Shown here piece after piece: positions 44,341 to 57,903 of a stretch of 64,000 bases of DNA; positions within the stretch are counted from its first letter, which is position 1, and every line of letters starts with the position of its first letter. A program made the translations under genes and the position numbers. The notes beneath the pieces are model-generated. The model had not been told where the DNA came from, ran no database searches, and was given only the letters and a program-made list of their open reading frames with translations. This stretch comes from Nemopilema nomurai (lineage: Eukaryota > Cnidaria > Scyphozoa > Rhizostomeae > Rhizostomatidae), in assembly GCA_003864495.1 (NCBI GenBank), contig ML133395.1:402307-466306 (forward strand), read 5' to 3'.

Positions 44341-45648
44341 ATAGTTTAGTTGAGTCATTTCGCAAAGCATTCCAAACCTTTCATTCAAAACTCTTAAGGA
44401 AAATAGTTTGAGTATTCAATTTCATGTGATAAGCATGTTTCAAATGCACTAAAAGGTGGTTAAGATTGTTGAAAGTTAAATGAAAGGGCAAATGTGAGAT
44501 AGAATGGCTTGCTAAAATATGTTCAAATTCATCGTTGCTCGATCTAAAGAAAGTCAGCCAAGGACGGCCCCCCACATTTTGTCACACCAAATCTGGCCAC
44601 CATTGCGAAAGTTTCAACATCACATGTTAAAGCTGAACGCGAATTTTCAAAATATCAGGGCTTTAGCAGACTTATTCGAAAGGATTAAAAATATAACACG
44701 GTATCTTCAACATAGATGGGACTTTTTGCGAAACCTGACAAGGATTAGTTCGTCTTTTGTCTTGATCGGCAACTTTGCATGCAAAGCTGAACTTTCAGCA
44801 AGTCTGGTTCCTAATTTTGAAGACCCAACTTGTGAACCATTTGCTGCCAAAACACATTTTTGACCCAAACCAGGTCAAACTTCCCAAGTGCCTTAGATGC
44901 AGGTTGAAAGTGCAGATGGTTGCTATAAATTGCAGAGACATCTTCAACCCTACACTTTATCTGGCCTGCAAGACGTTGACAGACGTGAAGTCCATGAAAG
45001 CAACAACAAGGCCGACGAGTCAGCATAAGCAAGTAATCTTTTTCTTTTTACTTCTTTCTTCGATGCACTTTAGGAAACATCTTTGACTTTCGGCGTTTAT
45101 TTCGCACTAAATTATTGTTGATTATTGTTTGCTCTCCAGTTTATGCTTGCAGAAGATTTAAAGTTTCTTGGCTTAGCCCTTGGTGAATGCTCTAAAGGTG
45201 CTTTACAAGTTGTTCGTCGGTAATACCTTGCGATTGTACCTTACCAGCGTTGAATTGCTTCCACTTCACAGCAAATCCCCTTGCAGTGTCCCAAGATTTT
45301 ACTTAAACCTTGATGTTGCCTCTTTGCTAGCAGCAAAACTTCCCACAGTTACTATCGGCAATCCTTTACGCCCCCGACCAAAAAGCTTGCTGCTTGTTGT
45401 AACCCAAAGAAAACCAGTCCATGGAATGTGGGTAACGGGAGTCCCTCTCCCTAACTAAGGGGCCACTAAAAGCCCGTAATAGATGGTGAATCTTTGTAGA
45501 ATTGACGCTGTATTTAACACCCCCCCCCCTTCTAAGTCAGTGTTAGGAGGTTCCACTGTTCACCCACCCCATTGGTGTCTATTTTTATTCTCCTTCAGGG
45601 TAGCCCCATCTTTTGGGCAAGGGTGCTGTGAGCAGGGGTGCTGTCAAG

Positions 45649-48600
45649 ATGGAGGACTGTGTGTGGAGGCCGGCAGCAACCTCCGTCATTGTGATGATTC
45701 TCAACATCGTCTTCATACCCACGGCTCTGGTTTCATCGCTTCTCGTCATCGTAGCCTTCTTCAGAAGCAGCAGCACGGGGGCCAAGACCGAAATGAATTT
45801 GTTCACAATCGCTTCGGCCTTTGCTAGTCTCCTTAGTGTTTTTGTGTGCCCGCTTAGGATATGGTGAGAAACGGTTTCACTTCATTACTGCATGCCATAT
45901 TGTTTACTTCCTTTTTAAATGCGTATTTATTTGGTTCCTTTGAGGCTACATTGTATTCTTTAATTCAAATCCTGACTGGTGTATCAAATCCAGAAGTATT
46001 TTTCATTTTGATTTATATCAAATGAGAAACGACTGTTGTCAAGGGAAGGATGACATAACCTTTGCAGATGACATAACGATAGGCAGCGAAAATGTAGTCG
46101 TACTTCAAGGTTACGCTGAAAGATCGTAAATGTAAATTAGAATACTACTGAAAGTACTTTTGTCCTTTTTCTCTTGGTTTTTTATCCCTAGCTATCTATT
46201 TTTTTAGCTTCTAGACTAGTATCTTATGGTTTGAGAAGTGTTTATGTTGTTGAGAATTGCATCGAAGTGTGTTTGACAAATACTTTTTGAGTATGCCAAA
46301 GGATATTTCCGGAATACTGTAAAAGCAATAAAATATCTCGAACAATTCAACGGATAAATAAAAAAAGAATTGAAGTGACAGTACTAATTGCTTTCAGTTG
46401 ATTTCGTAATGCATAAATTTGTGGCCCACATCAGAAAAATTAATGAAACTCAAGCACTATAGAAGGGTTATACCTTTGCATCAGAATCCTACCAAACTAA
46501 AGTATTTATCTGTATGAATTAGTCTCTTGATAGACTCGAAGGACCGATAATCTGGGGTATGATGACACGTAGCTAGTATGACGAGGTACAGGAAGACTGT
46601 CTGAGGTTAAAATGGGTTTCAAATATTGGGATTGTATGCTTTTGTATAGTGCTAGCTAGATATTCTTGTCTACCCCTCTTGAAGGTCAATTCTGGTCCTG
46701 TGGATTTATAGGTAAAATAACGTAATTTTTGATAGAATAATTTCTATTATATCATGAAACGAATTTCAGCTTGACAAGTACTTATGGACGATCATTGTAA
46801 TTGTAGATGGTTGAATAATGAGTCACATGTCACTTGAAATCAACACATTTAATTTCATGCACACTGTTGCAATTTGAAGACGGCAGCCCGATATCACACT
46901 TACCGTGACGTTTTCAGAACACATGTTCAGCATTTTTGATTAGAGGTGAAACTAAACGAAAGCTTCAGCCTTAAAGAGAAGAAAGCCTATAGTCTGCAGA
47001 AACAACGATCCACAAAATGCTTGCAGATTTACACTTAATCTTCCTAATTCAAATAGCTTGACGACATCTAGTTAAGTCTGCAAATTGACAAACCTTGAAG
47101 AAGTTCAGAGAACTGGATTTTTTGCTATTATGAAGCGAGTTTTGAATTTTAGAAGAAACTAGTTTGGCACATTTACAATTTGGCACATTAAATTGAGTTA
47201 CCCTGCTCTAAAGCTTTTTATTTTTGCAGCAAACTTTTGATATAATTCCTTCCATGTCAGGTCGCTTTAAAAAATCTCATCTAATTTCATATTCTGGGAT
47301 AAGGCCACTAGGAAATGCAATTATGAAGCGTCACTTAATTGATAACCAAGGCCTTCTAAAATTGGTAAACAACATAGAAAGCTGCTATTTGGTCGCTTTC
47401 TGAACGATGATCGCAAATGTCGTAAACTGCTTCACGGCGTTTGAACAATGATCTTAGATTGGTGCTGAAAGTCTTTCAGTCAAAACTTAAAGCAAGTTTT
47501 CTTAAATAGGCACCACTATCTATCGACGAGGAGACAAGATCCCATCATCCTTTACCCGCACTCAAGTCCTGCTTTTGTCGCTTGCCACATAGTTTGGATC
47601 GGTACGCAATTCATTGGGGCGTTATGCATGGTTGCCTTCTTGCTCCTCTACTTGCTCGACCGCCCGTCAATGTCTCGCTACGTCACGCAGTCACAGTCGA
47701 CAAGAAGATACATCTTAGCAGTAATGGCAATCTACATGGTCAGTTTTGGGGCTGGCTTTATGACCACCGTCGTAGGCTTTTCGAAAATGCAGAAGGTGAA
47801 GACGATCGTATTCTGCGTCATTTCAGCAGTAGGCTCCGTCATGTGTGGGGTCTTGGCGTCCCTAGGGAGGAGCGATGGTTCCTTTACCGAAGCAGCTGAA
47901 GGCGACAACCGAACCACAGGGAATGATGGCTCGATGGCTGACGACAAAATCGAGCGCATAGCCATTGAAGAAATGCACGAGTCAAAGCCCGTTGATGGAA
48001 GCGCAGCCCGACTTGATGTCAATGTCCTGTACAAAATAGTCATCTTCTGTTCCTTTGCTCTGGTGGAAGGTGCGTAGAATTTTCGACCAACATTTTTATA
48101 GCAAAAGCTTTTATTTCCTTCAACATCTATCTGCACTTCTGCTCTTTATTCGGAGCTTCCGAGCCTCATTAGTAGCAATTCTTTCTCAAACAATCATTTT
48201 GCAAGTAGCAAAGGATGCCAATGAAGCAAGGATCTCAAGTACCTTATATTGTTATCATGCTTAAAGTTCCCCGACTGTTTGCTGTATCTGTTCACTAACA
48301 AACGGCCTGTTTGTTATTATTGCCACATACCGGAAACCCTCGTATAAGCCCCCTGGGGGCTTATTTATTTTTGATATTTTTGGATGGGGACTTATTCAAG
48401 GGGGGTTTATAAGATTACCTGAAACATGCCACATAAAAATATATTTTTGAATTTTTTTTCATAATATAAAAATAATCTAAGTATTAAGTAACATTTGATT
48501 GAATTATTAACAAAAATATAAATTTTTGTGGTAATTAACAAAATTGCCAAAGGCAATATCAGGAGTCGAAAATCAACAAATCGAGGGGGGCTTATTCGAG

Positions 48601-49261
48601 GGGGGGCTTATTGAAAATTTTTAGTTCTAGGGTGGGGGCTTTTTCGAGGGGGGGGGGCAATTCGAGGATTTACGGTAGATGCCAATGCTTTGCAAAAGGT
48701 AGCCCCTGGTCTTTTCAATTGCCGCGAAAGGTTCTAGAGCAATGAACAGTGGAGCAGACAAGTAAGGAAATGATAGAACGTATTTCAAAAATTCTTTGCA
48801 TGGCCAGAATTCTTGCCAAGATCGTTCAGACCAAACAAAAAGGAAATCCAGAGATCCGATTCCATGCTGTTGTTTAAATGCTTGCAATTTGGTAATGGTC
48901 GGTCAATTCTTCTTCCACCTGCATCTAAATATGATTCGTGAAATCTATATTGCTAATTCACTGGATATACAAACGTGTGTCTAACATTCGCTTCAATGCT
49001 TCTTTATATAGCTTCCTTAAATTAAATTTAAAGCTTCTCTTTGTCAACATGCTTCTCTTTGTAGGGGTTCTTCTCGTTGTTGGTGGGGTTTTGAACCCCA
49101 AGATGTGTGCCGCCTTGTTTTGGATCAAGGACATGGGGTCGTTAATAATGCAATGCTACCTGGCCGTCAGCCCGATTCTGTTCATCATCGTTGGCCCCCA
49201 TTTAAAAGCGGAAGTGATTTCGATGAGACCAGGGAGAAAGGTGGAGCCAGATACAAACTAA
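45649..49261 (+). CDS. Seven-pass membrane protein, GPCR-like, unassigned
   Basis: Exons 45649-45863, 47510-48069 and 49065-49261 join in phase to give 323 residues, ending TAA at 49259. Seven hydrophobic segments are readable: two in exon 1, three in exon 2 plus most of a sixth that crosses the last junction, and one in exon 3. Exon 1 has MNLFTIASAFASLLSVFVCP, which looks like rhodopsin-class TM2. The third segment starts near a Cys and ends LLYLLDRPSMSRY, at the usual DRY position. A 60-residue acidic hydrophilic loop separates segments 5 and 6. The TM2 Asp, TM4 Trp, CWxP and NPxxY are missing (SPILF stands where NPxxY would be). It may be a divergent class A GPCR or another seven-pass family. 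The ATG is the first in the open frame and leaves a nine-residue N-terminus before TM1; no signal peptide is visible. Confidence 0.72.
48330..48675. mobile_element. TA-flanked MITE, family 2
   Basis: A 346-bp element between TA dinucleotides in the last intron of the seven-pass gene. The left end CCGGAAACCCTCGTATAAGC pairs with the right end (reverse complement CCGTAAATCCTCGAATTGCC). C/G-rich subterminal tracts repeat CTTATTCGAGGGGGG. There is no ORF. The TA footprint fits a Tc1/mariner-type non-autonomous element. Confidence 0.8.
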
Positions 49262-50483
49262 GCACTTCCGAAGGTGATGCAATCGACATACAGTTATTCA
49301 TTTGTTGTCATTTCGAAACAAGTATATTTAGACCGTAAGTCATATAAATGATAGTTTGGATGCCGCAAAAGATACATCCAGCTATACCTGAATTTTTCAA
49401 AATCAGGTAGTTCAAAATCATTAACTACTAATTTATGCATTATGAGGCCAAATTACACACACTGAAAAATGATTAAAGGTGTTTGTTGTGATGAATATTA
49501 TGTTAATGAAGACGTAGAAAGTAGAATATGCGCCATTTATCTATGAATTATAACAGTAGCCTATGTGATTTCAATAGAATTATATTATATGTCATATATA
49601 AATCTCCCCTATAATTGTCTATTTAAAATATCGGATATAAAACTATTGATAACAAATCTTTGCTCGAATAGATTCCAAATAGATTCGTTTGTGCGAGTTC
49701 GGCTCAAAGCAATGCTAGCTTGTGTATGCCGGTATAATCATCTTTTTGAACTCTGTAACGACGAAAGAAAGCACATTAAAATGCTTTGAATGCATCTTCA
49801 TTTAACAGTGCAATGGCTATTGTGGAGGCGCATTCCGACTGCAATTTTGTTAAGGTGCGTAAAGTTATTGCACCAGAATGGATCTCGAATGTTCAAAGAT
49901 GTTTATTGAAATAGAAAAAGTCGGCATGTTTCTAATTTGGAGTTGAGCACCTGATTGAGGACAGGATTCGATTGTGTTGCAACCGTTAATATGACGAGTT
50001 TTAAGGATGACATCAAAATTTAATGCAGCGATCTAGAAAAGTCGGCCATTTAATCAGTTGCACAAGATTTTTCTAGTTTTAGTTCTTTAACTTAATCATG
50101 AAACTTTTGGCACAATAGCAGTTTCCAACTTCAGTCTGGATCGCTTACAAGGTTAAATCTTTCGCAAGTCCATCACATCTCTGCGTATATGAACAAAGTG
50201 GTTTTTTATGTCTCTATTAATCTAAGTATAAAAACCTGTTAATTTTGGAGAGTAAAAAGTGCATAAGGACCCCGAATAAGAGACTATTTTGTTGGCCGTA
50301 TTAGAAAGAGATCACTCGAGTTGGACTTCTTTGCATCTTGGATCTGAGAATTGTGGGCGTACTGAATGTTCAAGAGACTTTCTTTATGAATAAAGGAAGC
50401 AGAAAATGAAGTATGAATAAAGGAAGCAGAAAATGAAGTGTAAATAAAGCAGAAAATGAAGATTGAATTCCGCTGCAGCTTAC
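49262..50483. other. Between seven-pass gene and minus-strand EF-hand gene
   Basis: AT-rich. It should contain the 3' end of the minus-strand EF-hand gene. A weak terminal exon at 50312-50343 (phase-compatible, ends in TGA) is possible but unsupported. No other gene is seen. Confidence 0.4.
50390..50461. repeat. 23-27 bp tandem repeat
   Basis: Two 27-bp copies of TATGAATAAAGGAAGCAGAA plus AATGAAG, followed by a shorter 23-bp variant. Confidence 0.85.
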
Positions 50484-51863
50484 CTTCGAGGGATACCTCT
50501 CGGTCAACGTCCAATTGGAATACTCTGAGAATTTGCTCCTTGTCCTTTGGTGTGCATGTCTCCATGACACTTAGCAGCACTTCTCTGATGTCTGCCGATG
50601 ATGCGAAGCCTTTGTTCGTTCTGTCAAACGCACGAAACGACTCGATTAACTCGTGCTCTTCTTTCTCTGTATCGCAGTGTGTTGTGATAAAATCGACAAA
50701 GGCTCGGAATCCAACTCTACCATGGCCTTAAAAGAACGGTACAGTACTCTTTAAGGATGCAACTTGAAGTGGCAAGAAAACATCGCCTAATGTAGCCTTT
50801 AAATGCTATGACACATGCAAAAGAACCTCCACTCAAAAGTACTTCTACTCAATACGTTGATGTGTTTGTGTGTACACTGCTTTATTGCCTTTCACCCTTA
50901 TGCTATTGCGGTTTTTCTCTTCGATAAGCAAAAGGGAGGATACGAATCGAAGGACGTTCATTTGGTATCATTAATCAGTGAACTTACGTTTATGTACAAT
51001 TTCGAGTTCAATGTTCTGACAATCCGTGTCGGTTGGATTGAAGCCAAGTTTTTTCATCGTCTTTGTTACCTCTTTTTTCGTCAGATATCCTTTATGGTTA
51101 GAGTCGTTGGTAAGAAAGGCGTCGTTGTATTCTGAAAACAATGTGCGGTATTTTAAGCAATACGTCATTACAGCATCCTCTCTAGGGAAACTGCGGAACA
51201 CATGATAGCCTGGAAGATTGCTGGGTGGAATTCAAGGGTACTACACTTTGAGGAAAAGTCCCTTAGAAGTCTTTCGCTCTTTATTTTTTCAAAGTGTTCT
51301 CAATATTCCAACCTTAAATACTTAATTGTTTCGTTACCAGAAGACCCAAACGGTTCCAGTACCACTAAAGCCTGCTTGATGATATCATGTTGAGTTAAAC
51401 ATCAGAATTTCAAAGCGATCACATTAATGCCTGGAATTAAGTCTCATACCCCTGAGATTGTCATCTGTAACGCACGGGCGCTTCTTCAGCACTCGTATGG
51501 TCTGGAAGAAAACAAAATCCCGTCAATTCTCCTGATATGTATCTTTTTACTAAGAAGCGATTTTAGGACTTTTTCTAAAAGGCTACAGAATAAATAACCT
51601 GTTATCACGCATTTGATTTGAGGAATAACACTTCTGGAAAATACTAGAAATGCTTCTTTTACTTGTTTAGAATGCACGAAAAAGGTGTTTTCTTCAGTAA
51701 CGAAGGTAGAAACTTGCACCTTGGTAAGTAATTACATACGAATGGGATAAATCCACAGAAGTGATGAGATGCGACGCGCGAAATGCTGATCATGTCAAAA
51801 GGCGATTGCTGAAAAAACACACGGCTACGAGGAACAAACCTTTCTGCTATGCTTCTTCTCCAT
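50484..51863 (-). CDS. Calmodulin-like protein with degenerate EF-hands (3' end not found)
   Basis: Read on the minus strand: exon 51863-51840 (MEKKHSRK, tentative), 51501-51450, 51131-50988 and 50726-50484, all phase-compatible. The protein follows the calmodulin layout: EYNDAF helix, loop 1 region NDSNHKGYLTKKE, LGFNPTD linker, loop 2 region VHKRHGRVGF, FRAF helix, loop 3 region DRTNKGFASSAD, loop 4 region LDVDREVSLEG. None of the four loops keeps the D-x-D/N-x-D/N-G pattern, so Ca binding is unlikely. The exon sizes of 144 and 243 bp and their phases are the same as in the gene at 59747-61719, so the two are paralogues. The final coding exon and stop were not identified. Not obviously a pseudogene: no stop or frameshift interrupts the four exons. 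Confidence 0.72.
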
Positions 51864-53871
51864 GTCTCTTGGTCTCGATTGTAAGCTGACTACTAGCACA
51901 CAAGTCATCAACAATCTGCCTTTAAGTCACATGTAACCTGCCCCATATTCACCATTGAGAATAAAGATTACATAGAGAGCTAAGCAACACAACAGACTTC
52001 AATTAGCATGGGCGTTGGCAGCAGGTAATCGATACACCCGCGCTGAATCAAACTGATGGGCATTTACGCAAACCCGACGACTAGTCTATTCCATCGATTC
52101 TAGCTGATTCTATTTGTTTGTCCGTTCTTCTATAACACATGAATAATAAATGGGCATTCTACCGAAGTGAGGCGGATCGCGTCATTTAGAATTTGAGAAA
52201 CATGCTTTGTTATTCCCAGTATCTGGGGTCATGAAGGGCCCAGCTATTGGTGTAAATTTGTATGGCAAGCTAAAAAAGCGAAATATTTATAAACTGTATC
52301 GCATGAGTAACACTGCTTTCTGGCTTGATCATCTTAAACATGGTAATGTTCTGATCATTTTAAGAGTTGGCAAGCAATGAATAAATACAGTGCTACTTAT
52401 TGTCAACTTTCTTCCCTGGGTCTAACGAAGGCTTAATCTATAATTGCCCCCCCCCCTTTCATTCAACCGTTTCAACCCCCTTCTGCTTTCTGCTGTAAAC
52501 CTCAACGCACCAATCGCAACTGGCAACGCGACAAAAAACGGCTTTGATTTGAAAGTGACTTCTAATGAACGGCTTGGCTCTGGACGAAATTATGACCACT
52601 GGCACAAACAGAGAAGCTGCTGTGGAACCAGGAAGTAGAAAGAAGGCCACAATTATGAGCTTCTCATTTTTACTTTTTTCATGGTTTTCATTATTATGAC
52701 TATCTTAGTCGTTCGTGACCGGCGAACTACAAGTGTCTAACTGACATTCTGCTACTTATATAAAAACCAATTCTAAGTTTGGCAATTTTGTACAAAGAAA
52801 TAAATAAAGTTATGAAATTGCTTACTATAATTGAAAATTGAGAATAACTAGCTACTTTCCTTTGCACTTTCAAAAGACTGTATATTTCTTTATATGTTGC
52901 TAAAACAGTTATCGCATTTTGTCAACTCTCCTACCGGCAAAGTTCCTTCTACGTTACTTATTAGGCCAAATTGGTTAGTAAATTCTACCAAATGAAAAAT
53001 GACGCGCAAAATATATTCATGAATAATCATATATTCATGACCTAATAATGCACATGGAGATTTCATAAATGATATCAACAGGTACCAATTTATCGCACCC
53101 TCATACCCGCCCTCTGATTAGAAGACAGCTTTGAAAAGAAATAAGAGAGTATTCTAAAAGCAAATGAATATAATCATCCTGGTTAGCGGATTCTTATTCA
53201 CTCTTCTTGCAAACAGCAGCTGCCGTTAAACGAGAAACATTTAGATATTTAAATACAGCAACCAGCTCAGAGAAGCATGTCAAATGAAATCTTTGTTCAG
53301 CGACCTCACTCTGCAAAGCGAATTAGACACAAAGAGCAGGCTGCAGGTCCTATTTTGTGCGACGGACATGATTCTATGGCGAAACCCAAAAACGACCCAG
53401 TCTAGATTTCAATTTATTCGTCTCGTTGTGAGGTCTTGCATCGAGCGACCTGTGCCAGTTTTGAACAAACCACTTCCAGACTTTGTTGCCCATACTTTTG
53501 CACTTTTTCGCAATGTCTGATCTCGGTTTCTTGTAACTAAATGCGTTGCTTTTAAACGCTAAAATGAATTACTTCATGACCAATAATGACTATTATGGAA
53601 ATTTTTGCTGTCTAAAATAGCACACACCTTGGTTGCTATCAACATGTGTTTATTTCTTTATCGTATTACAGCCACTGACTGGTACTTTCTCTTATTATAT
53701 GAAACATATATCTATCTAATACAACTTGAGAATTATAGTGTGTATCCTCATGAATTCTCTCTATTATTTTGTATAAAAATATCAAATGTAAGCTAAAAAA
53801 GTTGTCCATATATTTTCTTTTACCTCGCCTATATGACGTAATGATTAATATGCAATACATATGATATGGTA
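51864..53871. other. Intergenic DNA upstream of the minus-strand EF-hand gene
   Basis: Should hold the promoter of the minus-strand gene, but no element is assignable. A C tract is present near 52447. No gene is seen. Confidence 0.45.
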
Positions 53872-54270
53872 CACGCTTTTTTATAAGGAATCTACCTCAA
53901 GGCCTAGTTCCAAAAGTTCCTTATTTGTAGACCTCAAATCGCCAGATTTTAGTACTAAAAGTTCTTTAAAAGTTCCTTAATTTTCACTGCACATCAATAA
54001 GCCTTAACACTTAATAGAGCGAGGGGCGAGACAGCATATGCGGAAACTACTCAATGAAGCACTTCACACATGAATAGCAAACAAACTATGCGAGTATTGG
54101 CTGCAAATGAACGGAACGGGCTTTTTAGTTCTTGATGCTTGCAGTTATAAACATTTTACAAATCTAAAAATTCCTTAGGGATTTCATTTTCAGTGGTATA
54201 AGTTCTTTAAATATTTCGGCCTTCTACATGTAGATTCCTTATAAACTGGTTCCTTATATAAAAAAGCGTG
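53872..54270. mobile_element. TA-flanked MITE, family 1, copy B
   Basis: A 399-bp element between TA dinucleotides. Its ends CACGCTTTTTTATAAGGAA and TTCCTTATATAAAAAAGCGTG are inverted. Near the right end, GGTTCCTTATATAA preceded by TTCCTTATAAACT mirrors the double subterminal motif of the copy at 13310-13757. It is rich in AAGTTCCTTA-like words and has no ORF. Confidence 0.82.
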
Positions 54271-57200
54271 TATATGTGTAACATGTATAGCATGTTTCGA
54301 ATATCAAATAAATAAAGTACTGAAGAAGTGTATTTTCACTAATTACTAAGTAATAAGTATGTTTGCACAGGATGAGGCTTTGAGTAAAGCGTCGAAACTT
54401 TCGAGCTTCTTGTCATATCAATAGTCAAACTCTCGATATGGCGAGACCTCCACTTCAATCATCGCAGAATTGTTCCGGTAATGTCAATGTTTGGAAAAGG
54501 ACAAGTAAAACACGAATTTGAGAATAAGTCATTTGTTTGATTTTAGCTACCAAGGTTAAACATTTGATGGTTTGCTTATTAATGCACCCAGGGTCAATAA
54601 GTAATTGACAACTTGATAATTGGTATAGTTGTCAAAGGATTAGAGATTATATGAGATGCTTATGTTGCCTGGAAATTCGACGTGTTGAGTTTATTATTAC
54701 TAACTCCATTGCTCGATCTTTTCAAACTGTAACCCTAGCCAAGCAGTTCGCATTTTTTTCCAAACCTGAAAGAAATGTAACTTTACCAGGATTTGCGCAG
54801 AGCCTGTTTCAAATCGACGACACGGTTTCTGTTGCCTCGTTCCCTTGAAGAGGCAGGTGCTGATGCCGAAAACCAAACGGAATCTGCACCAGGAATTTCA
54901 CAGGTTTATCATTTTGAGAAAAGGCATCATTTTCAAAGAAGCTTCGCCTTAAACCTAATGTATTGCTGGCGATAAAAACTAGTTTGAGATATTCACATGA
55001 GATATTCTCAAAAGTGGAATATTCACATTCGTATTCTCATGCTATACGCTTCAGCAACTTGGAACAAAGAGAAAAAGTCGTAATTGCAAACACTCTGCTA
55101 CAAAATGCTGAAAAATAGCATTAAATCTGCAAAAACTGATGGGAATACGAAAAGGCTTTCCAAGGGCTCTGCAGTCAAATATCTACGTCTCTCATGTGAT
55201 AGCTCCAGGGCTCATGTTAAACCTATCACGCTTTTAAACATCGATTTCCAGTCGAGACAATTGTTAGAGATATCAACTTGACTAAAAACCAGCAACAAGA
55301 GTTGGTACTGCATTTGAAAACAAGACCGAAAACATCAACCGATCCGCTGCAAGCAGGGTTTGCATTTCCCTGTCTAATCACTTTAGCCATTGTTTTGATT
55401 TTAATGGCTCCACAACATCGGATGCGCCAGCACTCAGTTCATTCCTGAGGCGCATCCAGGAGATATTTCTGAAAAATTTACTCACAACAGTCTGTTTCGA
55501 AAACCACAATGCACAGGTGCACTGGGAAGATCTTGCGCGCAAACAGAAAAAATATGGTTTACTCTTTATGTGGTCTCAGAGTAAAATACATTTTCTGTAT
55601 TATTGGTTTCCTCGAAGGATATCCATGATTTATTAATAATTCTAATTCTTAACGGTAGGTGTCTTTGAATTACTTTAAATCATGTTAAAGTTTAAATGGT
55701 ACTCGCATTATTCTCGGCAATAATTGCTATTATTTCTTTGAGAACTCACCTGTATGTGTCTAAAATATCATTATATTTCAACAACAGCAACCGTATGCAG
55801 CCAATCATTTCAACAGTGCGTGGATGTGCCTGGCCGAATCACTGAGTGCATACACTGTAGAAACGCCATCAGAGAGCAGGTCTTTTCGGGTCTCACGACT
55901 GCGTATCTTTTGTCGTAAAGCTTCGAGAATTGATTGTTTACGCGACACCTGATCAAAGTGTCCTACGTTCTAGATTCCATCATCGTTCTGGTTTTCTGTA
56001 TTTGCATTAAGCAAGTCGTCAACTGCTGAGGGAGTTTGGCTGTTTTGTAAGTATACAGGTTTTGGTGTTTCAAAATTATTGGTGGTAGCGGTACGTGAGA
56101 GCAATTAGGAGACAATAATCACCCCAGACAATTATCGCTCTGGGTAGTGATCAGAACTTCATTGCTAGAACGATAAAGGTCTTCACCAGTTGTTTATAAG
56201 TCTAGTGAATCTAGAGCTTGTTGCTTGAATATAAACACTTGCAGTCGTCCTGGAATTTTCAAAGTAGAAGTGCTAATGTATGCACACAACATGCAGGCGA
56301 AGCTCAAACTTCTTTGAAGGAAGGGTAGTTAATCATATCTGGCATTCGTTTTTCTGCTTGTATGCTCCTTACAAGGCTGGCAATATTAAACTGATTTACT
56401 GTAAATTTTAAGCCATGGCTAAATGGAAATGTTTTCAGAGACGCCTTAACTAGCTTTCCATTAAACCTTGCAAAACCCGGTTGTTTATGCGAACAAATTA
56501 TGCTCAAAACTGCTTTCCAGCAGACGCTTATTTTAGATTTTTGTTTCAAATCAACGCCTTTTTGGCAGAAAGTTTTTTAATTTTTACCTAAAATTTACCC
56601 AGAACCAGTCATTCAAAAAAGGATGATCATTGCAGTTTTGGTTGCACAAATTATAAATGGATTAAAACTTTTTGGAGATCAGTAACTTTATAGTTCAATG
56701 GCAGATAAATAGGATAGACAGATCATCGAGACCTTGAAAATGCTGGGATCTTTCTAATTATGGTAATTGGTGGAGCTCCCTTTATCGAGTGGGTGGGTAT
56801 ACGAGCAAATTTCCCGTTAATGGAAGGAATTGACATTTGCCCGGTCTAAGAGGAAAGCTGACTTCATTGTATGGTTACAACTACAATCTCTACATTGACC
56901 ACCAAAATAACATCAACAGACTTTCAAAAACTAAAAAAACAGTCTGCTGTATCTTTGAGAATACTTTCAGTGATAGAAATTGGTAAAATCGATTTGATTT
57001 CTCTAGTTTTTAGATCCTATGTTTTAGGTATTTGTTTAATTGACAGAGAATTAGTCGGGCTGCGGTGGCATGTTCACTCGTAGCCATGAAGGAGCAACTC
57101 ACTCTTTTCACAATAGCATGCATCTTCCTACAGCCGTGATATCAGATGAATCGCTAAATATGCTGAAAGCTTTAGTTATCACGCTCATCAATTATTGAAA

Positions 57201-57810
57201 GGGTTAACGATTAAAGTTGTGAATTCAAGGCTGCTTCTGTTTAGGCTCGTCCTGTTGTAGCGATTATGCAAAATTATGCTCGCAAAATAAGGCATTAACA
57301 AAATAACATTATTCACCGTCCAATTGGATTAGATCTAAAAAGTGGCCTTGTTTGCCTCGCTGTTGTAGCAAAACAGCTGGTCAACACACGTTCTGTAATC
57401 GAATTTGGTTAATTAGATAACACAATCTTTTTCTTTGATGGTTTGTTGATCGTGAAGTTTGAGTAGTGTCAACAAGGGAGAGTGCGTAAGCTTGCGAACC
57501 TCTAGTGTCGTCTGAAAACGAGCAAAATTTGCAGGACGATACGTTATAAGCTCATTTCATAGGCCTAATCAAATCCACTCGAGTTTAAAATGGACATCAC
57601 TTGTCTACTTGTGTTTTCCGGCAAACTCTGTTCTTTGCTAGAGATTTTATTATTTGCAATTACTCATTAGGCTTCAACATGGCGAGACAATTTGCTTCGA
57701 ATTTGTAGTAAACCTATCACAGTATAGCATAACGATAGTTTATATTGGTATGAAACTATTATTTGCCGTATTATCGCAACAATGCATCGAATTTGTTAAT
57801 GTTATAGCAT

Positions 57811-57903
57811 TACGAGCACTTTTACGATCTTTACGAGCTCTTTTACGAGCACAACGAGCTCTTTTACGAGCTTTACGAGCTCTTTTACGAGCTTTACGAG
57901 CTC
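57811..57903. repeat. 21-bp tandem repeat (TTTACGAGCTC-based)
   Basis: Alternating ACGAGCTCTTTT and ACGAGCTTT units over about 93 bp. The run of Leu-Arg-Ala codons it creates in one frame is an artefact of the repeat. Confidence 0.85.

Larger units (their letters stand above)
41790..45648. other. PKD 3' flank and intergenic DNA
   Basis: No convincing gene on either strand. It holds three tandem arrays (listed separately). Overlapping open frames at 44519-45086 on both strands resemble nothing I know. Confidence 0.5.

Noticed and set aside
44519..45086. Overlapping open frames on both strands
   Set aside because: No domain, no splice context, and similar-length frames on both strands fit chance.
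50312..50343. Possible last exon of the minus-strand EF-hand gene
   Set aside because: Phase fits and it starts with Asp as in the paralogue, but the remaining residues do not resemble the paralogue tail. Too weak to include in the model.
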